A stretch of DNA of 15,500 nt from assembly GCA_045105075.1 (NCBI GenBank), contig JBGCDD010000062.1:1-15500 (forward strand), in the 5' to 3' direction. A program made the position numbers and the translations under genes. Below the pieces are notes generated by a model that was given only the letters and a program-made list of their open reading frames with translations, was not told the DNA's origin and did not search any database. This document shows, in pieces, positions 6,201 through 13,904 of this stretch (position 1 is the first letter of the stretch; the number at the start of each line of letters is the position of its first letter). The DNA is from JBGCDD01 sp045105075 (GTDB lineage: Bacteria; Pseudomonadota; Alphaproteobacteria; Rhodobacterales; Rhodobacteraceae).

Positions 6201-7849
6201 GGGATTTTGAGCGCCCGAGCCAGCGAACCCTGCGCCCTGCAGCTCAAGTGATGCGTTTGGCGCGCATGGGCGCGTCTTTTCCGACGCGTTTGTCGTTTTT
6301 GCCAACGTTGCTGCGGCGTTTGCACGTGGAACAGGCCCGCGTGACCCGCCCGGTCTGGCAGATTGACAGCGCCGGATTTGGCCACGCGGTTTACACGGTT
6401 GAATTGGGCGGTCACGCCTATTCGCTGGTGGCAGTGTCCAGCGATTTGCCCGAAGACCAGCGGACCGACCGGGTCATCGCCACCGCTTGGGACACGGCCT
6501 ATGTGCTTTATGACGGCGTGCCGGATACGGGCGAGATTGAGCGCATCGTGGCCAGCGCACCCAAACAAGAGGCCGCGCGTTTCACCGACCGGGATCTGGT
6601 TTTAAGCCGTGCGAACAAGTCGGTACGGCTGTTTGCTCATGTGGTTGACGCGTTGCGCGCCGGTCAGCAACCTGATCCGGACCGCATTCGCGACACCGGC
6701 TATCTGATGCGCACCACGGCGGTTTACGGCAACGGCAAATTCGGCATTGCGGATCGCGCGCGCATTGTTGATCGCCCCGGATTGTCGGGGCCTTTTATGG
6801 CCGAAATGCTCACCGTTTGGCTGATTCGCGGCTTCACGCACGATTTGGTTGAACATATGGGAGGCGCGCCGTTGGACCGGCGCCTCAAACGTCATCTGGG
6901 CATTGGCAACGCCACTGGTCTGGGCATGGCGCCGTTTTTGGTCAGCCACCCGATGTTGCTGGATGCGTGGATGCAGGTGCGTGAAACCGCGTTGGCACGG
7001 GTGCGCGCGTTGGATCATCTCGAAACGCAACAGCGCGACCGTTTGCACCAGCTCGCCCGTCGCGTCAGCGCGCATCTGGCGGAATGGTCGGTGCCCGACG
7101 AGGCGGCGCAGGGCGATATCACGGTGCTGCGCGGGGAATGGAGCTCGCTGTGCGCTCGGCTTGATCAAACCCTGGCGCAGGAAGATCACCCGCTTGATGC
7201 GCTGGTCAGCGCCAGCCGCGCCGGCTCGTTGGCGTTTCAGGAATTGGTGGTGGCGTTTGTGATTGAACCGTTTGGCGATCTGGTCGACGGTCTGAGCGAG
7301 TGTATGGCCACGCCCTTTGTGCCCCGGCTTGACCCAAAGATGTCGCTGGGTGATTTGAATGCGGCCCTGTCCAAGGATTGGGACTGGGCGCTGGGGCTTG
7401 ATTTTGACACGCCCGAGGCCACGGCGCTGTTTTGGTATGTCTCTGAAGAAAAACAAGAACCCCGGTTGGGCCAGCGTCACAGCGAGCCGGGGTCCGAGTT
7501 GGAAAGCCCGCTTGATATCGCGCGTCAGATCCAGGTTTTGGCACGCGATCTGTCGACGGCCTCTGGCGATCTGGCGACGTTCCTCAAGGCCCATCCGCAC
7601 CATCGTGCGCCGGTGCGGCGGGTGCAGACCCTGATGCGCCACCCCTATAGTGAAATTCGCGACAATCTGATCGGTCAAGGCTGTCGTCCGATTGACATGT
7701 TGCGCTGCAAACTGGCGTTTTTTGGCGCCGCGCGGTTTGATCCCAAATCGGATCGCTGGACCCGGATCACCCTGGCGCAGGGGGCTCCGCTTTTTGATGA
7801 ACTTGAGCGTGCGGGCGACTGGTGGTTGCCGCATTTTGGCATGTCATGA
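6197..7849 (+). CDS. Conserved-looking hypothetical protein, 550 residues
   Basis: I do not recognise this protein. It is soluble-looking: no signal peptide and no membrane segment. The first 45 residues are Arg-rich. A dense motif DTGYLMRTTAVYGNGKFG (166-183) followed by IADRARI has the look of a conserved core, and another, HLGIGNATGLGMAPFLVSHP, lies near 232-251. The middle (about 265-360) is rich in charged, heptad-like helix (ETQQRDRLHQLARRV and similar). The C-terminal part contains KDWDWALGLDFDTPEATALFWYVSEEKQEPR, then a long helix-rich tail ending WWLPHFGMS. No nucleotide-binding loop or obvious metal cluster is visible. The ATGA overlaps at both ends tie it to the M19-like gene before it and the 129-residue gene after it, so the three products very likely act together. 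Confidence 0.85.
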   Translation: MRDFERPSQRTLRPAAQVMRLARMGASFPTRLSFLPTLLRRLHVEQARVTRPVWQIDSAGFGHAVYTVELGGHAYSLVAVSSDLPEDQRTDRVIATAWDTAYVLYDGVPDTGEIERIVASAPKQEAARFTDRDLVLSRANKSVRLFAHVVDALRAGQQPDPDRIRDTGYLMRTTAVYGNGKFGIADRARIVDRPGLSGPFMAEMLTVWLIRGFTHDLVEHMGGAPLDRRLKRHLGIGNATGLGMAPFLVSHPMLLDAWMQVRETALARVRALDHLETQQRDRLHQLARRVSAHLAEWSVPDEAAQGDITVLRGEWSSLCARLDQTLAQEDHPLDALVSASRAGSLAFQELVVAFVIEPFGDLVDGLSECMATPFVPRLDPKMSLGDLNAALSKDWDWALGLDFDTPEATALFWYVSEEKQEPRLGQRHSEPGSELESPLDIARQIQVLARDLSTASGDLATFLKAHPHHRAPVRRVQTLMRHPYSEIRDNLIGQGCRPIDMLRCKLAFFGAARFDPKSDRWTRITLAQGAPLFDELERAGDWWLPHFGMS

Positions 7850-8235
7850 CCCGCTCGGTCAGTGAAATATCCGCCCTTTTGCTCAAAGCCGGGCGCGGCG
7901 CCGGGCTGAGTCTGGGGGCGTGCGAAGATCTGGCGATGGCCGCCGGTGCGTTCGAGCCGTCGGACTTGGCCCAAGTCGCGGCGATGTTGCAAACGCCGCA
8001 AGGATGCGCGCAAATCGAAGCCCTGTGTTTGGCCTTTGACTTGGGCGGATCCGGCGATCTGTCAATACTGGCCTCTGTGTTTGAACGCGCCAAATCGCCG
8101 GTGCCGGCGGGGCCGCGCGACGTGCCCGAGGATGTGATCGACGGCCTGTCGGAACTGGCCGCCCGCACCTTTGTGCCGGCTTCGGATGCCTCGCGTGATG
8201 GCGGCGCCGGTTCTGGGCTTAGTGACAATGATTAA
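7846..8235 (+). CDS. Small hypothetical protein, possibly DUF3726-like at its N-terminus
   Basis: A 129-residue acidic protein. The first about 30 residues (SEISALLLKAGRGAGLSLG, then ACEDLAMAAG) resemble the start of DUF3726 proteins as I remember them ('...LARKAARGAG...WGLAEE...'), but this protein is shorter than that family and the match is weak. No membrane segment, signal peptide or catalytic motif is visible. The start ATG at 7846 overlaps the stop of the 550-residue gene (ATGA); the frame is open a little further upstream but nothing supports an earlier start. The TAA stop (8233-8235) overlaps the stop of truA on the other strand. It is probably the last gene of the M19-like trio. Confidence 0.75.
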   Translation: MTRSVSEISALLLKAGRGAGLSLGACEDLAMAAGAFEPSDLAQVAAMLQTPQGCAQIEALCLAFDLGGSGDLSILASVFERAKSPVPAGPRDVPEDVIDGLSELAARTFVPASDASRDGGAGSGLSDND

Positions 8236-8999
8236 TCAAAGGGATCAACGGGGTAGGCGACGGACTTAAAGTACAAACCATGCGGTGGTGAGACCGGTCC
8301 GCAGGCCTGGCGGTCGCGCGCCGCAAGCGCTTTGGCCACATCATCGGGCGTCCATGTTCCGCTGCCCACGCGTTCCAAAGTGCCCACGAAACTGCGCACT
8401 TGATTGTGCAGAAACGATCGCGCGCGCAGGTGAAAATGCACTTCGGGGCCAGACCACCCCGCAACCCGGCTCACGTCCAGCATATCCAGCGTTTTCACCG
8501 GGCTCGCGGCCTGACAAATGGTCGACCGGAATGTGGTGAAATCATGCTGACCAAGCAGATATTGCGCCGCTGTCTGCATCGCCTCAATGTCCAGTTCATG
8601 CTTAATCTGCCAGACCTTGCCGGCCTCATGGGTGCTGGGCGCACGCCGCATCAGGATGCGAAAAAGATAGTGCCGTTCGCGCGCAGAAAACCGCGCGTGC
8701 CAATCCGGCGCCACCCGGGCACAAGCAACAATGGCAATCGGCGCGGGCTTCAGGTGGTAATTCAGCGCCTCGGACAGCCGAAAAGGGGTCCAGTCCCTGA
8801 CCAGATCGCAATGGGCCACCTGGCCCAACGCGTGCACGCCTGCATCGGTGCGCCCGGCGGCGGCAATCGTGTGCGGGCCGGGCTCAAGACGCGTCAGCGC
8901 TGCCTCGATCGTGCCCTGCACTGAAACATGCGTTTTTTGGCGCTGCCATCCGACAAACGGCGCGCCGTCATATTCTACTTTCAGCGCAAAACGGGGCAT
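8232..8999 (-). CDS. truA: tRNA pseudouridine(38-40) synthase TruA
   Basis: A 255-residue protein, normal for TruA, which isomerises uridines 38-40 in the anticodon arm of many tRNAs. The catalytic aspartate is D52 in AAGRTDAGVHALGQ (47-60). Other family segments are MPRFALKVEYDGAPFVGWQRQ at the N-terminus, ALNYHLKP, FSARERHYLFRI, GQHDFTTFRS (about 154-163) and the RSFLHNQVRSFVGTL region. The start is taken at 8999 because the TruA fold begins at MPRFALKVEYDG; an upstream ATG at 9041 would add 14 residues without family likeness. No strong ribosome site is visible. It is transcribed away from ycjX and converges on the M19-like trio, with its TAA stop sharing the palindrome TTAA with the neighbour's stop. 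Confidence 0.95.
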   Translation of the reverse strand: MPRFALKVEYDGAPFVGWQRQKTHVSVQGTIEAALTRLEPGPHTIAAAGRTDAGVHALGQVAHCDLVRDWTPFRLSEALNYHLKPAPIAIVACARVAPDWHARFSARERHYLFRILMRRAPSTHEAGKVWQIKHELDIEAMQTAAQYLLGQHDFTTFRSTICQAASPVKTLDMLDVSRVAGWSGPEVHFHLRARSFLHNQVRSFVGTLERVGSGTWTPDDVAKALAARDRQACGPVSPPHGLYFKSVAYPVDPFD

Positions 9000-9141
9000 A
9001 TCCGCGCTGGTAGCGGCTGACGTGCGAAACGGCAAGCACAAGGGGGAAAGCTTGGCGGTCTTGGCACTGGTATCGCGCGCCAGACCCGCCTATCTTTGCG
9101 CCAACGACAGGAAAGAATGAAGACTGGGGCAGGAACGCGGT

Positions 9142-10557
9142 TTGGTCATTTCAACTCTCGCCGATGGGCTGGTGCGCGGCGTCGAAACGGTGGGCGATAC
9201 AATTTCAGGCGCGCTTTTTGAGCCGGTGATCCGGCTTGGCGTGACTGGTTTGGCGCGCTCGGGCAAGACGGTTTTCATCACGTCACTGGTGGCCAATCTG
9301 CTGGATCGCGGGCGGATGCCGGGGCTGGTGGCGGCGCAAGACGGGCGCATTGCCGCGGCGTTTTTGCAGCCTCAACCCGATGATACGGTGCCGCGGTTTG
9401 ACTATGAAAATCATATTGGCGATCTGACTGGGCAAACGCCGCATTGGCCCGACAGCACCCGCGCGATTTCCGAGCTGCGCCTGTCGCTGCGGGTGCGCCC
9501 GGCGGGTCTGCTGGCGGGTTTGCAAGGGCCGCGCACGGTGCATCTGGATATTGTTGATTACCCGGGCGAATGGCTGCTGGATCTGGCGTTGCTCGACAAA
9601 ACCTATGGTCAATGGGCGCGCGAAACCCTGACCCGCATCGCCGAGCGTCCGCAAGCCGCAGAGTTCATGGCGCTGGCGGCAGCCGAAGATGGCGCCAAAC
9701 CGCTGGACGAAGTGCGCGCGCAGGCCCTGGCGCGCAGCTTTACCAGCTATCTCAACCAAGCGCGCGACGACGGGTTTTACGACTGCACGCCCGGGCGCTT
9801 TCTGTTGCCGGGCGATCTGGCGGGCTCACCTGTGTTGACCTTTGCGCCGCTGTCCGAACCATCCGGGCCGCCGCGCCGCTCGCTTTGGCGCGAGATGGAG
9901 CGCCGGTTTGAGGCCTATAAATCCCGCGTGGTACAGCCGTTTTTCCGCGATCATTTCTCGCGGATTGACCGTCAGGTGGTGCTGGTTGACGCGCTCGGGG
10001 CGATCCACAAAGGTCCGCCTGCGGTCGAGGATATGCGCGCCGCGATGACCGATATCCTGGCCGCGTTCCGCCCGGGCACCAATGCGTTTTTGTCACGGCT
10101 GCTGCTGGGAAAACGGGTCGAGCGGATCCTGTTTGCTGCGACCAAGGCCGACCACCTGCATCATCTCCAGCACCCGCGTCTGACCGCAATTATGGAGGCA
10201 CTGACCCGCGACGCCCGCGACCGCGCCGATTTCGCGGGGGCGGACACCACGGCAATGGCGCTGGCCTCGCTGCGCGCAACCACCGAAGAAACCCGCGCCC
10301 ACAACGGCGTCGATCTGAACGTGGTGCGCGGCACGCTGCTGGAAACCGGCAAACAGGCGGCGTTTTATCCCGGCGAGCTGCCCGAAGACCCTGCGCATTT
10401 GCTGGGCCCAGCGCGCGATGGGGCCGAACGCTGGCTGGACGCGGAATTTCAGGCCATGTCCTTTGCGCCCGCGCCATTGACCTTGTCACCCGGCGACGGA
10501 CCGCCCCATATCCGGTTGGATCGGGCCGCACAATTTCTGTTTGGAGACCGCCTGTGA
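9142..10557 (+). CDS. ycjX: YcjX family (DUF463) P-loop NTPase
   Basis: A 471-residue protein of the YcjX family, dynamin-like P-loop GTPases that in enterobacteria are stress-induced with YcjF under PspF control. The P-loop is GLARSGKT (36-43) in VTGLARSGKTVFITSLVANLLDRGRMP. Further family features are LDIVDYPGEWLLDLALLDKTYGQW, the hydrophobic strand QVVLVDALGA, and an ATKADHLHH segment suited to base recognition. The start is TTG 9142, with AGGA 7 bases upstream. An in-frame TGA at 9118-9120 rules out anything much earlier, and the protein then begins in the usual family way (ISTLADGLVRGVE). An out-of-frame ATG at 9117 has a good ribosome site but leads to a 35-codon frame only. The stop overlaps the next start (GTGA). 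No clear promoter is visible in the 142-base gap to truA. Confidence 0.92.
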   Translation: MVISTLADGLVRGVETVGDTISGALFEPVIRLGVTGLARSGKTVFITSLVANLLDRGRMPGLVAAQDGRIAAAFLQPQPDDTVPRFDYENHIGDLTGQTPHWPDSTRAISELRLSLRVRPAGLLAGLQGPRTVHLDIVDYPGEWLLDLALLDKTYGQWARETLTRIAERPQAAEFMALAAAEDGAKPLDEVRAQALARSFTSYLNQARDDGFYDCTPGRFLLPGDLAGSPVLTFAPLSEPSGPPRRSLWREMERRFEAYKSRVVQPFFRDHFSRIDRQVVLVDALGAIHKGPPAVEDMRAAMTDILAAFRPGTNAFLSRLLLGKRVERILFAATKADHLHHLQHPRLTAIMEALTRDARDRADFAGADTTAMALASLRATTEETRAHNGVDLNVVRGTLLETGKQAAFYPGELPEDPAHLLGPARDGAERWLDAEFQAMSFAPAPLTLSPGDGPPHIRLDRAAQFLFGDRL

Positions 10558-11003
10558 GCGTGTTCATCCGACCTGCGCGCACAACCGATGCGGGCAAGAT
10601 CGGAGACATTCTGTGGCGATTTCAACACCAGCATGACTGGATGCCTGTGCTCTATTCCGGGGTCGAAACCATCGCCTTTTGTGGGCAAATGATCGACCGG
10701 GGCTGGGTCACTGTGGCTGAACGCGAACGTATGATTTTGGGCTTTCTGGCGCGCGACGGTGATGATGTGTGCTCGCTCTATGTGGATGCGGCGCAAAAAC
10801 GCCAGGGGGTGGGGCGCGAGCTGTTGGATCACGCCAAATCCCAAAACAAGCGTCTGACGCTGCGCGCCTTTGAGGCCAATGTCGGAGCCCAGAAATTCTA
10901 TTCCCGTCAGGGCTTTGTCGAACGCAATCGCTGTGCGGGAACCAATGCCGAGAACCTGCCCGAAATCCATTTTGAATGGAAACGCAAGGATGCCAGATCA
11001 TGA
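10554..11003 (+). CDS. GNAT family N-acetyltransferase
   Basis: A 149-residue GNAT protein. It opens with IRPARTTDAGKI, typical for the fold. The acetyl-CoA pyrophosphate loop is QKRQGVGREL (81-90) after the strand VCSLYVDAA, and the motif-B region is NVGAQKFYSRQGFVERNR (109-126). These enzymes move acetyl from acetyl-CoA to an amine; the acceptor is not predictable from sequence. The start is GTG 10554 in a GTGA overlap with ycjX, with GGAGA about 7 bases upstream; the stop overlaps the ATG of ycjF (ATGA). Lying translationally coupled between ycjX and ycjF, it may modify one of their products or a shared partner, but that is inference from context only. Confidence 0.88.
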   Translation: MSVFIRPARTTDAGKIGDILWRFQHQHDWMPVLYSGVETIAFCGQMIDRGWVTVAERERMILGFLARDGDDVCSLYVDAAQKRQGVGRELLDHAKSQNKRLTLRAFEANVGAQKFYSRQGFVERNRCAGTNAENLPEIHFEWKRKDARS

Positions 11004-12013
11004 CCAAAGGCCCTGTGCTCTTCGATCTTGAGGCCGACAAAAACGAGGTCAAAGCCGCGCCCAAAGTGGCCGAAGCGCCGCCGGTTCCCGACTTTGTGCC
11101 GGTTGAACCCACAGGCGCTGGCATGCAGATGGCGGCCCGGATCGCGGCGCGCAAACCGTCGCGGCTGGTGCGCTGGTTCTGGGGTTTGGCATTGTCGCTG
11201 TTAACAGCGGTGATCTCGCTTGCGGCCTGGGACTATGCCACCGCTCTGGTTGCGCGCGCACCGATCCTGGGCTGGGCGGTGACCGCGCTGTTGGCCGCCT
11301 TTGTGCTGGTGTTGGCCGTGGTGGCGTTGCGCGAAATTGCAGCGATCGGGCGATTGGGGCGGATTGATGGGCGGCGCCGCGCCGCCGACACCGCATTGGC
11401 GGACAATGATCTGGCCGCCGCGCGGGCGGTTTCGGCGCGTCTTGTCACGTTTTACCGGGGCCGCGAAGACACCAAATGGGGCCGTGACCGGCTTGCCAGC
11501 CGCTCCGGCGACCAGTTCGACGCGGCCACTGTGCTGGGCTTGGCCGAGGCCGAATTGCTGGCCCCGCTGGACGAGGCCGCCAGCCGCGAAGTCGAGGCCG
11601 CCGCCCGCCAGGTTGCCACCGTCACCGCGCTGGTGCCATTGGCGCTGGCCGATGTGGTCACCGCGCTGACCGCCAGCCTGCGGATGATCCGCCGGATCGC
11701 AGAAATCTATGGCGGGCGCTCGGGGCTGCTGGGCAGTTGGCGCCTGACCCGCGCGGTGTTCACGCATCTGGTTGCCACCGGTGCTGTGGCGGTGGGCGAT
11801 GATCTGCTTGAACCGGTGCTGGGTGGCTCGATCCTGTCCAAACTGTCGCGCCGCTTTGGCGAGGGGCTGGTCAACGGCGCGCTCAGCGCCCGCGTCGGCG
11901 TCGCCGCGATGGAAGTTTGCCGCCCGTTGCCGTTTTCGCCCGGGCGCAAGCCATCGGTGCGCGGGATTGTGACAAGGGCCCTGGGCGGGCTATTTTCCCG
12001 ACAAGGGCGCTAA
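11000..12013 (+). CDS. ycjF: YcjF family (TIGR01620, DUF697-related) inner-membrane protein
   Basis: A 337-residue protein of the YcjF type, the usual partner of YcjX. The layout is an acidic/proline-rich N-terminal cytoplasmic tail (1-50), two membrane segments (about 57-77 and 89-111), then a long Ala-rich soluble domain. The segment around LVPLALADVVTALTASLRMIRRIAEIYGGRSG, followed by GSWRLTRAVFTHLVATG, is the recognisable DUF697-like core. The protein probably sits in the inner membrane with most of its mass in the cytoplasm beside YcjX. The start at 11000 is an ATGA overlap with the GNAT gene; a start at 10976 is possible but would overlap the GNAT gene further. Only 24 bases separate its stop from the next gene. 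Confidence 0.9.
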   Translation: MTKGPVLFDLEADKNEVKAAPKVAEAPPVPDFVPVEPTGAGMQMAARIAARKPSRLVRWFWGLALSLLTAVISLAAWDYATALVARAPILGWAVTALLAAFVLVLAVVALREIAAIGRLGRIDGRRRAADTALADNDLAAARAVSARLVTFYRGREDTKWGRDRLASRSGDQFDAATVLGLAEAELLAPLDEAASREVEAAARQVATVTALVPLALADVVTALTASLRMIRRIAEIYGGRSGLLGSWRLTRAVFTHLVATGAVAVGDDLLEPVLGGSILSKLSRRFGEGLVNGALSARVGVAAMEVCRPLPFSPGRKPSVRGIVTRALGGLFSRQGR

Positions 12014-12037
12014 GCCGACATCACAAAAGGTCAATGA

Positions 12038-13654
12038 ATGGAACAGTTTGCCGCCGATCTGAGCACAATGGTGCGCACTCCGCTCAGTGAGGCGCACGTG
12101 ACCGCGTTGCGCCAGATCGGGCAGGTGGTTGAATATGGGCCGGGTGACGTGGTGCAAAGCCCGGGCCGCCCGATTGACAACTTTATCTATCTGCTCAGCG
12201 GTGAGGTCGAGGCCTTTGATCCGCGCACCAATGCCCGCTACGGGCAGGCAATTTTGCAAGCTGGCCAGTTCTTTGGCGAGCTGAATTTTCTCGCCGTTGG
12301 CAACGCGTTGTTGGGGGCGCGCGCGCTGGTGGCCTGTCAGGCGATTGTTGTGGCGCGTCAAAAGATGCTGGAGCTGATGTCGCAAATCCCCGAGATGAGC
12401 GACATCATTATCACGGTTTTTGCGGCGCGCCGCCGCCGTATGCTGGAACGCGAAGTTGCCGGTTTGACGCTGATTGCGCCCAAAGGTGACCGTAAAATCC
12501 GCCGTATCGCCAGCTTTGCCGCGCGCAACCGAATTCCTTATGTCGAACTTGACCCCGACAGCGACGACGGGCGCGACATGGCGGCGCGCTGTGATCTGGC
12601 GGTTGGGCAGGCAGGGGTGATCTTTGGGGCCAGTCAGTTGATTGATCCGCCCACGCCGCGCGGTGTCGCAGCTGCTCTTGGGCTCGATCTGGCGCTGGAA
12701 ACTGGCACGCTCAGCGATGTGTTGATCGTGGGTGGCGGACCTGCGGGTGTCGCCGCCGGTGTATATGCAGGGGCCGAAGGGCTGAACGCGCTGGTGCTGG
12801 AGGATTTGGCCATCGGCGGACAGGCCGGCACCTCAAGCCGGATCGAGAATTACATGGGCTTTCCCACTGGCATTTCGGGGGGTGATCTGGTGGGGCGCGG
12901 CGAAATCCAGGCGCTGAAATTCGGCACCCGTTTTGCCACGCCGCGCCGAGCGCGCACGTTGCGCCAATGCGATGACAAGCTGTTTCACGTGGGTCTTGGC
13001 GATGGCCGCGAGGTATCGGCCCGCGCGCTTGTTGTGGCCACCGGTGTGCAATACCGCCGCCTGCCGCTTGATGGGTTAAAGCGTTATGAAGGCGCGGGAG
13101 TGTATTATGCGGCCACCGAGGTCGAGGCCCGCTATTGCCGTGACAAGCATGTTGTGGTGATCGGGGGTGGCAATTCGGCGGGGCAGGCGGCGATGTGTCT
13201 GGCCCGCAGCACGTGCCATGTTCATGTGCTGGTGCGCGGGCCCAGTCTGGCGGCGTCGATGTCTGATTACTTGGTGTCGCGCCTCACGGCGCATCCCGGG
13301 ATCACGATTTACACAGACACCACAGTGACGGCGCTGCACGGGGAAAATGGCCTTGCGTCGGTGAGCATCAGCAATCGCGTGTCCGGTCAGGTGTCCCGGC
13401 TCGGGGCCTGCGCGATGTTTGTCATGGCCGGGGCGGCACCCAACACCGCGTGGCTGTCCCAGATGGTGGATCTGGACGAAAAGGGCTTTGTCAAAACCGG
13501 CCCCGCCGCAGGTCAGTCTTTTCCGTATGCAACCTCTTGCCCGGGCATTTTTGCTGTGGGCGACGTGCGCGCGGGGTCTGTCAAACGGGTCGCAAGCGCA
13601 GTTGGCGAAGGCTCGGTTGTTATCTCTGAGGTTTGGAACCATGTGCATGGCTGA
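12038..13654 (+). CDS. Fusion flavoprotein: cNMP-binding domain + thioredoxin-like domain + thioredoxin-reductase-like FAD/NAD(P) oxidoreductase without CxxC
   Basis: A 538-residue three-part protein. Residues about 1-140 are a cyclic-nucleotide-binding fold (GPGDVVQSPG, IYLLSGEVEAFD, FFGELNFL). Residues about 143-220 look like a degenerate thioredoxin/glutaredoxin domain (LTLIAPKGDRKIRRIASF, NRIPYVELD) with no Cys pair. From about 225 comes a thioredoxin-reductase fold: the FAD loop GGGPAG (232-237), GGQAGTSSRIENYMGFP, ATG around VVATGVQYR, the NAD(P) loop GGGNSA (376-381), and a C-terminal FAVGDVR. The redox CATC of true thioredoxin reductase is replaced by A358-A-T-E361, so disulfide reduction by the standard route is not expected. 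Electrons from NAD(P)H may go to another acceptor. ATG 12038 has AAAAGG 7 bases upstream. It is probably cotranscribed with ycjF. Confidence 0.9.
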   Translation: MEQFAADLSTMVRTPLSEAHVTALRQIGQVVEYGPGDVVQSPGRPIDNFIYLLSGEVEAFDPRTNARYGQAILQAGQFFGELNFLAVGNALLGARALVACQAIVVARQKMLELMSQIPEMSDIIITVFAARRRRMLEREVAGLTLIAPKGDRKIRRIASFAARNRIPYVELDPDSDDGRDMAARCDLAVGQAGVIFGASQLIDPPTPRGVAAALGLDLALETGTLSDVLIVGGGPAGVAAGVYAGAEGLNALVLEDLAIGGQAGTSSRIENYMGFPTGISGGDLVGRGEIQALKFGTRFATPRRARTLRQCDDKLFHVGLGDGREVSARALVVATGVQYRRLPLDGLKRYEGAGVYYAATEVEARYCRDKHVVVIGGGNSAGQAAMCLARSTCHVHVLVRGPSLAASMSDYLVSRLTAHPGITIYTDTTVTALHGENGLASVSISNRVSGQVSRLGACAMFVMAGAAPNTAWLSQMVDLDEKGFVKTGPAAGQSFPYATSCPGIFAVGDVRAGSVKRVASAVGEGSVVISEVWNHVHG

Positions 13655-13904
13655 CGCCCCCGGATCCGGCGCGCAAATCGCCACTCACACAAGGTCAAAT
13701 GCCGACACGGCAAAGGCATAGAGGCGCAAAAACGCCGCTTTGGCGAGGCGACGCAACAGACCGCCGTGGCGTCAGCGCGCCGGTCTTTGCGCGATAAAAC
13801 CCAGTCGGAGTGAACCAAAAGCCGGCGGTATCAGCCCGAAACATCAGATCAGCGGCGCAAATGTCGCGGTTTTATGCTATACTTACCGCCGGGGAGGGAA
13901 CGCG
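13655..13904. other. 250-base intergenic region with a likely promoter at its right end
   Basis: No convincing gene on either strand. It holds a 10-base palindrome CCGGATCCGG (13660-13669) just after the flavoprotein stop, a small GGCG-caaaaa-CGCC hairpin (13723-13736), and the extended -10 element listed separately. No strong terminator with a T-run is visible. Confidence 0.5.
13875..13883 (+). promoter_or_regulatory. Extended -10 promoter candidate for the SAM methyltransferase gene
   Basis: TGCTATACT gives a TG-N-TATACT extended -10 box (TATACT at 13878-13883, five of six consensus bases). No good -35 is seen at the usual distance, as is common for extended -10 promoters. The expected transcript start near 13890 would leave a leader of only about 15 bases, which contains the strong ribosome site GGGGAGGGA (13891-13899) before ATG 13905. 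Confidence 0.45.

Noticed and set aside
6602..7834. 410-codon - strand frame
   Set aside because: It is antisense to the 550-residue gene, Arg/Gln/His-rich with no family likeness, and has none of the gene-overlap context; a GC-rich shadow frame.
8229..8250. TTGAT repeats (read on the - strand) at the truA 3' end as an FNR-type operator
   Set aside because: They are direct, not inverted, repeats, and lie inside coding sequence at a gene end.
9117..9224. 35-codon frame with a good ribosome site overlapping the ycjX start
   Set aside because: It is out of frame with ycjX and its Arg-rich product has no likeness to anything. A coupling role for the TTG start is conceivable but unsupported.
13660..13669. 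CCGGATCCGG palindrome as a terminator of the ycjX operon
   Set aside because: It has no loop, no T-run and no extension of the stem; likely a chance GC-rich palindrome.
13740..13904. N-terminal extension of the SAM methyltransferase
   Set aside because: The extension is Arg-rich and not family-like, while ATG 13905 has a near-ideal ribosome site and a promoter box just upstream.
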